Shown here one piece after another: positions 6,596-17,400 of a stretch of DNA of 64,000 bases. Below the pieces are notes generated by a model. That model searched no databases. It was not told the DNA's origin and saw nothing but the letters and a program-made list of their open reading frames with translations. Source of the stretch: Desulfosporosinus fructosivorans. GTDB taxonomy: Bacteria; Bacillota; Desulfitobacteriia; Desulfitobacteriales; Desulfitobacteriaceae. Made by a program: the position numbers and the translations under genes. Positions within the stretch are counted from its first letter, which is position 1, and each line of letters begins with the position of its first letter. The stretch spans positions 186,001 through 250,000 of the forward strand of contig NZ_SPQQ01000006.1 of the NCBI RefSeq assembly GCF_004766045.1. Reading direction: 5' to 3'.

Positions 6596-7615
6596 TTGTT
6601 GGAAAAGAGGATTAGACTTGCCTTTTTAGCCTTACTTGTAACGCTAATTGTAGGCACAGTTGGATTAATACTTACGGAACACCTCAGTTTAGCCCAAGCT
6701 ATTTTTTTAACTGTACAAACGGTGACGACGGTGGGTTATGGAGATATTGAAGTACACTCAAACTCCGGGCATGCTTTACTAGTTTTACTAATGCTTGGAG
6801 GAGTAGGGGTAATGCTCTATTTTGCGGGGCTTATGATGGCCTTTATGATTGAGGGTGAGTTGGCTGGTGCGTATGGGAGGAGAAAAATGAACAAAAAGAT
6901 CTTAAACCTTCAGGATCATATCATCGTTTGCGGAGCTGGACGAGTCGGCAGGCAAATTCTTTACCGCCTTCGTGAGGAGGGAGCCTCCTGTGTTGTTATT
7001 GAAAAGCAAGAAGATCTGGCAAATCAGTTCGTTGAAGAAGGGTTTTTAGTAATCAATAGTGATGCGACTCATGATGAAACCCTTAAAAGAGCACGTATTG
7101 ATAAGGCTAAAGGCCTTATAACAGCTTTGCCAGAGGATTCTTTGAACGTTTTTGTAACTTTGTCAGCCAAAGGACTAAATCCTGCTATTCACGTGGTTGC
7201 CAGGATGGATGAGTTAGAAACTGAGAAAAAATTATTGCGTGCTGGAGCAGATAAAGTGATTTCTCCTGCCATCTTAGGTGCCTGGCGAATGGCAATGTCT
7301 ATTTTAAAACCGGTGAGCGTCGAATATATCGACACTGTAATTCATGACCATAATATTGCCATGGATATGGAGGAGCTTAGAATAAATAAAAGCTCTTGTT
7401 TAGTGGGTAAGACATTGGTCAATAGTGGGATTAAACAGCGAACGGGTGCAATGGTTATGGCGATTGTCCGAGAAAATCAGGTAATCAGTAATCCAGCTGC
7501 TGAAGAAATGATTTTAGAGGGCGATCTTTTAATTGTTTTCGGTTTAAGAGAACAATTGCATCGTTTAGAGGATGTAGCTGCCAACTTAATAAAATTAGAT
7601 TTAGAAAATATATAA
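6596..7615 (+). CDS. Two-TM potassium channel with RCK domains
   Basis: 339 residues from TTG 6596 with GGAAGGA upstream. One membrane helix (~8-27), a pore loop with the selectivity filter T-V-G-Y-G-D (~44-49), a second helix (~62-85), then a cytosolic RCK (TrkA-N) domain starting I-I-V-C-G-A-G-R-V-G-R (~109) and a TrkA-C domain (~250-335). This is the MthK/YugO-type layout: a ligand-gated K+ channel in the plasma membrane. Length is normal for the family. It probably forms a housekeeping transcript with the PHP gene upstream. Confidence 0.9.
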   Translation: MLEKRIRLAFLALLVTLIVGTVGLILTEHLSLAQAIFLTVQTVTTVGYGDIEVHSNSGHALLVLLMLGGVGVMLYFAGLMMAFMIEGELAGAYGRRKMNKKILNLQDHIIVCGAGRVGRQILYRLREEGASCVVIEKQEDLANQFVEEGFLVINSDATHDETLKRARIDKAKGLITALPEDSLNVFVTLSAKGLNPAIHVVARMDELETEKKLLRAGADKVISPAILGAWRMAMSILKPVSVEYIDTVIHDHNIAMDMEELRINKSSCLVGKTLVNSGIKQRTGAMVMAIVRENQVISNPAAEEMILEGDLLIVFGLREQLHRLEDVAANLIKLDLENI

Positions 7616-7699
7616 ATTACGTCAGATTAAAAGGATAAGGCTTGGGATAAAATACCCTCTAAGTGAGCACAACAACTTTTTCATTGTGGAGGGAGAATT

Positions 7700-8590
7700 A
7701 TGCATAAGCTACGTACAGAACAACAAGTCCTTCGGGATATCAAAAACCTTATTCATACACATTTTGGGGAAAGTGGGCAAGGGCTACATGTGGAGGTCAA
7801 AGGGGATCGGGTAAACCTTTGGGGGACTGTAGATAGTCTCGCAGAAAAGGATTTTTTCGGAAGCCGAGTGGGCCGCATCGACGGGGTTAGAGAATTAGAT
7901 AATTCATTAACAGTGTCTAATGACGGGACTATCAAAGATAAAGACGTTGAGCAAGGAATAATTCAACGGTTTCAAGGATCTAATTATGAAGATATTACGC
8001 ATTTAGGTTGTCGAGTAAGCCGTGGAATTGCTACCCTCCTTGGACATGTCGAGACCCAAAGCACGGAACGGTTGGCCAAGCGCTTAGCTTCTCAGGTTCG
8101 TGGAGTTAAAGAAGTGCGAAGTGAGATACAGTTCTTAGAAAAGGCTGTGGATGATGCCACTTTAGTAAACAGAGTCGAAAATGCCTTGGTTGCCTCTCCG
8201 TGGGTCAATGCTCAAGAGATTAAAACAGAGGCTCGTAATGGTCTGATTACTCTAACAGGACTGGTAGATACTCAGGAAACAATGGAGTGGGTTGTAGAAA
8301 CAGCGTATCAAGTACCTGGTGTAAAAGCAGTCGTCAGTGAAGTATTTACTCGTCATCGCTCGCAAGGAGATGATTTGTGGTTAACGGAACAGTTGGTTGC
8401 GAAGCTTGGTCAACATCGTTTGAACTCGGGTCAGATACGTGCTGCTGTTCAAGGAGGGATTGCCTTTCTGACAGGTGAAGTGTATTCCGAAGAAGATCGC
8501 TTATGGGCTGAGAAAATGATCCAGTATATCCCAGGAATCCACGATGTTAATAATTCAATCAAGGTAGCGGCGCATTGGAGCAAAGGTTAA
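7700..8590 (+). CDS. Protein with four BON domains
   Basis: 296 residues, ATG 7700 with GGAGGGAG upstream. It consists of four consecutive BON modules (about 5-75, 80-150, 153-222, 228-292), each ending in the G-V/I-x-x-V-x-x-x-I/L pattern and carrying a central G-x-V/L-x-L-x-G strand. BON domains bind phospholipids or other envelope components and are usually periplasmic, but this copy has no signal peptide or transmembrane helix, so it would be cytosolic or peripheral to the inner face. The role is unknown; position after a K+ channel may hint at osmotic adaptation. Confidence 0.8.
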   Translation: MHKLRTEQQVLRDIKNLIHTHFGESGQGLHVEVKGDRVNLWGTVDSLAEKDFFGSRVGRIDGVRELDNSLTVSNDGTIKDKDVEQGIIQRFQGSNYEDITHLGCRVSRGIATLLGHVETQSTERLAKRLASQVRGVKEVRSEIQFLEKAVDDATLVNRVENALVASPWVNAQEIKTEARNGLITLTGLVDTQETMEWVVETAYQVPGVKAVVSEVFTRHRSQGDDLWLTEQLVAKLGQHRLNSGQIRAAVQGGIAFLTGEVYSEEDRLWAEKMIQYIPGIHDVNNSIKVAAHWSKG

Positions 8591-8600
8591 ATCCCCAATA

Positions 8601-8646
8601 ATAGAACCAAAAACCCACAGTTTTTACTGTGGGTTTTTGGTTCTAT
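8601..8646. terminator. Perfect 21-bp stem terminator
   Basis: Bases 8601-8621 and 8626-8646 are perfectly complementary with a TTTT loop. The stem includes A5/T5 tracts, so it can terminate in both directions. Confidence 0.9.
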
Positions 8647-8715
8647 ATATTGCTAGCAAGAAGACCCGACTTCTAATTTAGTTAGTGTGCGCTACTGAAA
8701 ATTTAAAAAAACCTT

Positions 8716-8745
8716 TTGACATTCTCCTAGCTCATCTACCATAAT
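8716..8745 (+). promoter_or_regulatory. Promoter of the translocase gene
   Basis: TTGACA (8716-8721), 18 bp, CATAAT (8740-8745). The predicted transcript start near 8752 lies after nothing but a short leader and just before the GGAGG site that serves GTG 8772. Confidence 0.75.
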
Positions 8746-8771
8746 GTATAAGAAGCGTGGAGGTGGAAGGT

Positions 8772-11294
8772 GTGTCGAAAAGGGAAAAAGAACTAAGTTC
8801 TTTGTGGCTTAAGTTAGTCAGTGTATTTTTATTGGTGTTCGCGGTTATAGGTCTACTGGGCTCTTTCGGGTTTTCTATCGGAAACCTGGTGTATAGCATG
8901 TTTAAAGCGGTTATGGGAAGTCTGGCTTGGGCTGGCCCCTTCTTATGCTTTGTTACAGCTGTTTTGCTTTGGATTTATTCTCCGAGTTTAATCAGAAATC
9001 GCCCAAAAATGTTCTCTAATCGTTCAATTCCTAATGAATTGCAAGAATCAAAAGCTAAGCAGGACGTTTTTTCCAAGGGAATCTCCCTGCCTACGGGCAA
9101 ATTTGTTAGTTTGCGGGGATTTGATCAATATTTTTCTTCGCCTGATATGCTAGAAATTAAGGATTCTGATGTCCAAAAGATGGAAGACATGAAGGAAATG
9201 GGAAGGGATTTCCCAACGTATTTTGGAACAGGGGAGACGTTTTACCCAAGGAAGCTAGGCAAAATGACAACTCTAAAAGGGCTTAAAGGGTACATTGAAG
9301 AAGTAGACGAGGAAGAAAGATTTGGGCGAGAAATCCCAAGGCAAAATTATAATGCGCTAGGAGAAATCGCTAAAATAACAGCAGAGAAACCAATGTTGTT
9401 TTCTTCGCCGTTTAAGTCCCAGGAGGATCAAAAAGAATACTTAGCTCAATTTAAAGACGGTGGGGATGATCCCCAAGACTTAAAAAGTCACGATCTCTTA
9501 GGTGCATTGAGGGAAGAGTGTACAACGCTGGATTTGTCAGGCACGATTGCCCATGTCGAGGGTTCTGTTACGGAAGTAAGTTTGGAGACAGAACTTGTGG
9601 GGAGTCCCATCGAGTATTTTATAGAGGAAATAGAAGTTGAAGTGGAATTGCCGCAGGAATGCGTGTTAGTCGATGATTCTAGCGGTGCGTTATTGGAATC
9701 AGCGTGTACTTCTTTAGACATGCAAGTCCTTGAACGTCCCGAGGCCTATGAACCTTATGTGACCACAGAGGCCTCTGAAGTTCCTCAAGCCCCTCAAGCC
9801 CCTGTCTTAACGTTGAAACCAATGACGGAAGTGATTGTGGCACAAGTAGATGAACCTCTGCTTGAAAGGGTTGATCATTGGACGCTTCCTGATTTTGATT
9901 TATTGGAACCTGTTATAAAACGTATAATAATTCAAGATACAGAAACGTCTCAACTACTGGAAAAAGTACTCCTCGATTTTGGAGTTAAAGCTAAGGTTAT
10001 CCGCGTAACAAGAGGGCCAGTTATTACTCGTTATGAATTAGCCCCGGCGCCTGGCGTTAAGATAAGTAAGATCGTCAATTTAGCGGATGATATTGCCTTA
10101 GGGCTGGCAGCTCGGGATGTGCGTATTGAAGCTCCGATCCCTGGAAAAGCGGCTATTGGGATCGAGGTTCCCAATAAACAAGCGCGCTCAGTGCCATTTA
10201 GAGAAGTCCTTGACACAACTAGTTTTGGAGAATATCCTTCTAAACTGAAAGTTGCCTTAGGGAAGGATATCGCGGATCAACCGATCATAGGGGATTTGAT
10301 TAAAATGCCCCACCTCCTTGTAGCCGGGGCTACAGGCTCGGGCAAGAGTGTCTGTGTTACGTCAATTATTAATTCTATTCTCTACAATGCGACCCCAGAT
10401 GAAGTGAAATTTTTGCTTGTGGATCCAAAAATGGTAGAGCTCAGTCAGTATAATGGTATACCGCACCTTTTGGCTCCAGTTGTTGTCGACCCGAAGAAAG
10501 CAGCCAGTGCTTTAAAATGGATCGTCAAGGAAATGGAAAACCGGTATGAACTTTTTGCAGCCGCAGGGGTTCGAGATATCGAACGGTATAATAAAATGAA
10601 AGCTGGGGAAACGATCAGCTGGAAACCCGCTTTGCCCTTCATTGTCGTGATCATTGATGAGTTGGCTGATCTGATGATGGTCGCAGCGGGGGAAGTTGAA
10701 GAAGCTATTTGTCGCTTAGCTCAAATGGCTCGGGCAGCAGGGATACATTTGGTGATCGCGACTCAACGGCCCTCTGTTGATGTTATTACGGGGGTGATTA
10801 AGGCCAATATTCCAAGTCGAATTTCGTTTGCAGTTTCGTCGCAAATCGATTCCCGCACCATTCTGGATGCAACGGGCGCTGAGAAACTTTTGGGGCGAGG
10901 AGACATGCTTTATTCTCCTCTGGGAGTGAATAAAGCGCTACGCGTACAAGGGTGCTTGGTCACAGATGACGAGGTACAAAGGGTTATCACGCACTGGAAA
11001 GGATTAGGTAGACCAGAATATCTAGATCCAGAGCATCTTTTCGCAGAAACAACGGCTAAAAATGAAGACAGCAACGGGCCAGATGATGTCTTGTTCATTG
11101 ATGCAGGACAGCTTTTTATCAGGACAGGGATTGCCTCTGTATCCTTTCTGCAACGTAAGTTGAAATTAGGGTATACTCGAGCAGCTCGGTTAATGGATAT
11201 GCTCCAAGAACAAGGGGTCGTTGGTACCTATGAAGGAAGTAAGCCGCGTCAGGTGCTTTTAACCTTAGATGAATTTAATGAACGATTCGGATGA
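8772..11294 (+). CDS. FtsK/SpoIIIE-family DNA translocase
   Basis: About 840 residues. GTG 8772 is chosen because GGAGG (8759-8763) is 8 bases upstream; GTG 8757 lies almost on the transcript start. The N-terminus has only about two hydrophobic helices (~10-70) rather than the usual four. A long acidic linker (~75-365) follows. The motor starts near 370; Walker A G-A-T-G-S-G-K-S is at ~518 and Walker B V-V-I-I-D-E-L-A-D at ~622. The C-terminal gamma winged helix is recognisable by F-L-Q-R-K-L-K-L-G-Y-T-R-A-A-R. The protein pumps chromosomal DNA through the septum at division or into the forespore. Whether this is the main SpoIIIE or a second paralog cannot be told from one window. Confidence 0.93.
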   Translation: MSKREKELSSLWLKLVSVFLLVFAVIGLLGSFGFSIGNLVYSMFKAVMGSLAWAGPFLCFVTAVLLWIYSPSLIRNRPKMFSNRSIPNELQESKAKQDVFSKGISLPTGKFVSLRGFDQYFSSPDMLEIKDSDVQKMEDMKEMGRDFPTYFGTGETFYPRKLGKMTTLKGLKGYIEEVDEEERFGREIPRQNYNALGEIAKITAEKPMLFSSPFKSQEDQKEYLAQFKDGGDDPQDLKSHDLLGALREECTTLDLSGTIAHVEGSVTEVSLETELVGSPIEYFIEEIEVEVELPQECVLVDDSSGALLESACTSLDMQVLERPEAYEPYVTTEASEVPQAPQAPVLTLKPMTEVIVAQVDEPLLERVDHWTLPDFDLLEPVIKRIIIQDTETSQLLEKVLLDFGVKAKVIRVTRGPVITRYELAPAPGVKISKIVNLADDIALGLAARDVRIEAPIPGKAAIGIEVPNKQARSVPFREVLDTTSFGEYPSKLKVALGKDIADQPIIGDLIKMPHLLVAGATGSGKSVCVTSIINSILYNATPDEVKFLLVDPKMVELSQYNGIPHLLAPVVVDPKKAASALKWIVKEMENRYELFAAAGVRDIERYNKMKAGETISWKPALPFIVVIIDELADLMMVAAGEVEEAICRLAQMARAAGIHLVIATQRPSVDVITGVIKANIPSRISFAVSSQIDSRTILDATGAEKLLGRGDMLYSPLGVNKALRVQGCLVTDDEVQRVITHWKGLGRPEYLDPEHLFAETTAKNEDSNGPDDVLFIDAGQLFIRTGIASVSFLQRKLKLGYTRAARLMDMLQEQGVVGTYEGSKPRQVLLTLDEFNERFG

Positions 11295-11357
11295 TAGCGA
11301 TGTGCGTGGAGCGCGGACGATATTACCATCGAGCCTCAAACTTCGTGCATCCAACCT

Positions 11358-11407
11358 CGCAAAAAACACTCTAACCATTAGAATTGGTTAGAGTGTTTTT
11401 TTGCGAT
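11358..11407. terminator. Terminator after the translocase gene
   Basis: CGCAAAAAACACTCTAACCA and its complement TGGTTAGAGTGTTTTTTTGCG flank a short loop; one extra T. T7 on the plus strand. Strong bidirectional terminator. Confidence 0.88.
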
Positions 11408-11473
11408 AGTTCCCCCTCTAAGTCTCTAATATCGCGCACATTTAAGCCTCTCTGAATTGGTTAAGAGTATTTT

Positions 11474-14400
11474 TTGATGAATGAAGTCGGGAGGAATGGG
11501 AATAATGCTTTAATGATGCAAAAAAATAGACGGAGACGAAGAATGAAGTTATTTACACGTTACATTGCAAAAGATAAACCATACAAAGATATTGTCTTAA
11601 ACAGGGAGGATCTCCTGAGTCATGCCGAAGAGATTGCTCGTTCACATGCGCACCAGGAGACCAATTCAACGAAACGAACATTATTGCCTAGATTTAAGCA
11701 GAACATTAAGTTTTTAGAGCAAGCTTACCAGGATATTGTGAATTACTCAACCCGGACACAGGAAGTTTTACCGGCTACGGAATGGTTATTGGATAACTTT
11801 TATAGTTTAAAAGACTTAAAGGAGGATATTGAAAAGAATCTCCCCTATAAATTTGAGCGCCAATTGCCAAGAAATGCTAGTGGGGATTTCCATGGATATC
11901 CACGTATTTACGGGTTATTAGTGGAACTTATCGAACATACGGATAGTCAATTGCAAAGTGATACGCTCAAAGCTTTTATTAGTGCTTATCAGCTTCAAGT
12001 GCCTTTATCGAGTGGGGAACTATGGGCAATTCCAATTATGTTGAGAATCATCTTACTTGAGAATATTCGAAGGTTAACAGAACAAATCCTATTCACCCAA
12101 GCAGAAAGAGAAGCTGCAGATCTTTGGGTGATGCCTCTATTAGAATCTGAGCATGGACCTGAGGAATGGGATGGCATACTAAAAACACTCACAGCTCAAG
12201 AGGAATATTCCTCAGCCTATGCAGAACAGATGCTTAAACGTTTGAGGGATCTTGGCGTCGACGCTGCTCCACTGTTGCAGTGGGTTGATCGAGTTATCGC
12301 TAAGCAAGATACAACGATTGAAGAATTAGCAAAACTCGAGCGTCATCGTCAGTCTATGTACCAAGTTTCTATGGGACATGCTATTTTAAGTATCCATTTT
12401 GTCACGGCAGAAGACTGGCCACGTTTTTTTGAAGAAGTAAGTTTGGTGGAAAGGGAATTTGAAAAGGATCCAAGTAACATTTATAGCAGAATGGACTTTC
12501 ATTCACGAGATTTTTATCGTCATATAGTAGAAAAAATTGCCCGCCGTTTTAAAGTTTCGGAATTGGTTGTGGCAAGAAAAGTGTTATCAAGATCTGTTAA
12601 GGCGCATGAGCAAGGGGAACTAGTAGCCTCTCATGTAGGGTATGATTTAATTGGACTAGGACGAATTGAACTTGAACGGGAAGTAGAACAAGATTTCGGA
12701 GAGTCCCGCAATCTAGCAAGTAAAATTCGTAAAGAAATACGGAAGAAGCCCGTATTATACTATTTTGGTAGCTTGTTGGTCGGGGTAGGAGGTCTAAGTG
12801 TTTGGGCTTTAGCATATGCCCTTCAAGGAACTCCGCTATCCTTATATTATATTCTAATTGTTATAGGACTTTTGATTTGGGCGAGTACTATGATCATACC
12901 GGTGGTGAATTGGGTTACTTCCCTACTTTTTCGCCCCACATTTCTCCCTAAACTAGAGTTGAGGGATGGGATTCCTCAGGAATTACGGACGATGGTCACA
13001 GTGCCAACTCTGTTAACGAATGTGGGCAGAGTTAACGAACTGATTGGACAAATCGAAGTATATTATCTTGCTAATAGGGATGAGAATTTGTATTTTGCAC
13101 TCCTAGGGGATTTTGGTGATGCCTCGTCGGAAAGCGTTCAAGGGGATGAGCAGATAATTGAGGCTGCAACTTTGGCAATCCGAAACTTGAATAACAAGTA
13201 TGGTCAGAGTCAGTTTTACTTCTTTCATCGCAAGCGTATTTACAATGCTTCTGAGGGCGTCTGGATGGGGTGGGAGAGAAAACGTGGCAAACTGGTTGAA
13301 TTTAACTGCCTTTTACGTCAAGATGGAGAAACTAGTTATGACGTTCAAATTGGGGAATTATCTATCTTGTCAACGATTCGTTATGTCATTACTCTTGATG
13401 CAGATACCTTGTTACCGCCGGGGACGGCTAGACAACTCATTGGAACTCTGGCTCACCCGCTACATGCTCCAGAGCTGAGTGAGGGTGAAGATAGGGTAGT
13501 GAAAGGGTATGGGATACTGCAACCGCGGGTTGGAGTATCTATTCAGTGCGCGGGTGCCTCGAAATTTGCCCGTATCTTTTCAGGGAGAGTTGGGGTTGAT
13601 CCCTACTCAACGGCAGTATCCGATGTTTATCAAGACTTATTTGGAGAAGGGATTTTCACAGGCAAGGGAATCTATGATGTTGAGATATTCCATAAAGTAA
13701 CCAATAAGGCTTTCCCGGAAAACACCATCCTCAGTCATGATTTAATTGAAGGTTTGTACGCTAGAGCTGGACTTGTTACGGATGTAGAGTTGGTCGATGG
13801 CTACCCTAGCAATTACCTCGCTTATATACGACGCCTGCACCGCTGGGTAAGGGGAGACTGGCAACTTATACCTTGGTTATTTAAACCTATCCCGTTTGTT
13901 TCGCGCTGGAAGATTTTCGATAACTTAAGGAGAAGTTTAGAAGCACCAGCACTATTACTTCTTCTCATCTTAGCCTTCACAGTCCTTTCTGGGGAACCGT
14001 GGATATGGGTAGGGTTAATTTCGTTAAGTTTAGTCTGGCCCATGGTTTTGAATGTAATCGGTAAGCTCTTTGGCCAGGCGGGGAAGAGAAACATGAGTCA
14101 AGATATGTTGGCTATGTTGACACAGTTCTCGCTCCAGTTTGTATTTCTCCCGTTTCAGGCCTTTAGCATGCTTGATGCTATCATTCGGAGCGTTTATCGA
14201 CAGGTTATCTCACACCGAAACCTGTTAGAATGGGAGACGGCTGCAGATACAGAGAAACGCTTAGATGTTAGTTATAAAACAATGGTTGCTACGATGTGGA
14301 CGGTTATATTATTAGTCTTCGTTGCCTCTATAGGGATTGGCTACTCGTTTCCAACGAAGCTAGGGCAATTTATCCCATTAGCATTAATCTGGTTAGCTTC

Positions 14401-17400
14401 ACCTTGGGTTGCTTATCGAGTAAGTTTCCCTACAGAGCATAAAAAGGAGAGTCTCTCATTTTCAGAACAACAGGCTTTGCGCCGTTGGGCAAGAAAAATT
14501 TGGGCCTTTTTTGAAGAGTTTGTAGGCAGTGAGGATCACTGGCTTCCTCCAGATAATGTTCAGATTGAGCCCCCTAACGGTGTTGCCCATCGAACTTCCC
14601 CTACCAACATAGGACTCTCTCTGTTAGCGAATTTGGCTGCCAGAGATTTCGGCTACATTTCCTTAGCTGAGGTGCATAAACGAATTAAGAATACCCTTGA
14701 AGTACTTGAGGGGCTCGACCCTTGGAAGGGGCATTTCTATAATTGGTACGATACTCAGACTCTTGTACCCTTAGAACCTCGCTATATCTCGACCGTGGAC
14801 AGTGGGAATTTTGTGCTCTATTTGTTAACGTTAAAAGCTGGTCTTACTGAGACCTTAAGCAAACCTTTGATCGATCGAGAGTTTGTCCGTGGGCTACAGG
14901 ATACCTATAACCTACTGATTGAAGCGGTTGAGAAAGATGCCTATGAGGAGCTTAACACATTTGGGGTTGCCCTAGATCAAGTGCTAGGGTCCGATGAGGC
15001 ATGGAATTTTGAGAACTGGATGAAGCTATTGTCCCTATGGCCAGTCTCCTTTTTAGAAAATAATTTAAGCCAAGAGGGGGCTTATTGGGCAAGTCGTCTG
15101 GAAACGATGGTTCTAACGTTTCGCAAAGAGACGCAAAATTTTTATCCATCGGTCTACGAACCGAATCATCTTGACGCAATCGCCCTTATGAACGCGCGTC
15201 TATTTAAAACGTCGAGTTTAGATGAACTCTCCAAGTGCTATTTAGAGGAAATAGAAAAATTAGGTGATTTATCAGAAATGAAGGCTATGCTTCAAGGCGC
15301 GCATACGAAGATTCAAGGTTATCAGCAAGAAACCGCGGATCTACAGGAACGCCTCAAAAGGATGGCTATGGCAACAGATTTCACTCCGTTGTTTGACGAA
15401 ATACGTCAACTCTTTTCGATTGGCTATCGTGTTGGTGAAAGCACGCTTGATAAGTCTTATTATGACTTGTTGGCTTCAGAGGCACGCCAAGCAAGCTTTA
15501 TAGCTATCGCCAAAGGGGATGTAAATCACAAGCATTGGTTTAAACTCGGACGTTCTTTGACCCTAGTAAAAGGAAACCGAAGTTTAGTTTCTTGGAGTGG
15601 CACAATGTTTGAATTTTTAATGCCACTACTGGTGATGCAGAATTATAAGGAAACCCTTCTCGATGAAACTTATCGTTCCGTAGTTGAGGTGCAAATGAAG
15701 TATGGAGCAGAACATAACATACCTTGGGGGGTATCAGAGTCCGGGTTCTACGCCTTCGATCCTCAGCTGAATTATCAGTATAAAGCCTTCGGAGTACCAG
15801 GGCTTGGTCTTAAACGGGGCTTAATTCAGGACCTAGTGATTGCCCCCTATGCAAGCTTTATGGCCTTAATGGTTAATCCGCGTGATGCCTTATCAAATAT
15901 TTCAACGATGGAGAAAATGGGTTTTGCCGGGCGGTATGGGTTATATGAAGCGGCTGATTTTACCCCTGAACGAATCCCTAGTGGGCGTCCGTTTATGCTG
16001 ATCCAAAGTTTTATGGCTCATCATCAAGGCATGAGTTTCTTAGCGCTTGACAATGCATTGCATGATAATATCATGCCTGAGCGTTTCCACAGCGAAGCTA
16101 TGATCCAAGCCACAGAGCTTCTACTCCAAGAACGTTTACCAGAGTATACCCCAGCTAAACCTCCCATAGAAGAGGAGCATGTTGTGACAGAAGGTCAAGT
16201 TAAAGGACCTGATCCAGAAAATAACCAGTTTATTATTATTGAGACGGCAAAGAGTCCTATTCCTGTCACGCACAGTATTTCTAACGGCCAATATTCAGTC
16301 ATGCTGACAAATGCTGGTTCAGGGTTCAGCCGCTTTCAGGAGATTAATCTTTCACGTTGGCGTGAAGACGTGACTCAAGATGCCTGGGGAATGTATTTCT
16401 ATATCCAAAACCTAAACTCAGGCGACTTCTGGTCCGCAACGCACCACCCTTGCCGGAATTCTGGAGAGGACTATAGGGTGACTTATGCCCCTGATAAGGT
16501 AGAGTTCTCGCGTAAAGATGGTAACATAACAACTCATACTGAAGTCGTCGTGTCTCCTGAAGACCAAGCGGAAATGCGTCGTATTTCTTTGACTAATCAC
16601 AGTAAGTACGAACGAACCGTGGAAGTTACGAGCTATTTTGAAGTGGTCCTGGCTAAGTTAAGTGAAGATTTAGCTCATCCGGCGTTTGGCAATCTCTTTA
16701 TTCAGACCGAATTTGAACATGAGGCTTTGCTGGCCTCACGAAGGCCACGCAGTGAAAAACAGGCTCGGTTATGGCTCATGCATACAGTTGCGACGGAGGG
16801 AGAAAAAGTTGGTTCACTGCAATATGAGACTGACCGCGCACGTTTTATTGGACGAGGAAGAAGTCTCGCCACGCCTCAAGCCTTAGATGCTAATCATCCC
16901 TTGTCCAATACTGTTGGAGCGGTGCTAGACCCAATGATGAGCTTGCGTCAAAGAGTTAGGATTGCTCCTGGGCAAACAGTTCGAGTCTCTTTCTCTGTTG
17001 GATATGCGGATAATCGTGAGGATATAATCCGAATTGCCGAAAAATACAGAGATCCGCTTTCCGTTAATAGAGCATTTGAACTAGCCTGGACACATAGCAA
17101 AATGGAGCTTCGTCATTTAAATATGACTGCAGCACAAGCAAACGAAGGTTTAAGCCTTGGGGGGCATTTGCTCTATCTAAGTCCCTGCCGCAGTGATGTG
17201 GCGGAATACATTAAGAATAATAGTAAAGGACAGTCTTCTTTATGGCCATATGCTATTTCAGGAGATCTGCCTATTGTCCTTGTGCGAGTAAAGAGTGTCG
17301 AGAATTTAGATTTAGTACGAAGGCTTTTAACAATCCATGAATACTGGAGACTTAAGGGACTGTTTGCTGATCTTGTCGTTCTAAATGAAGATGAGAGCGG

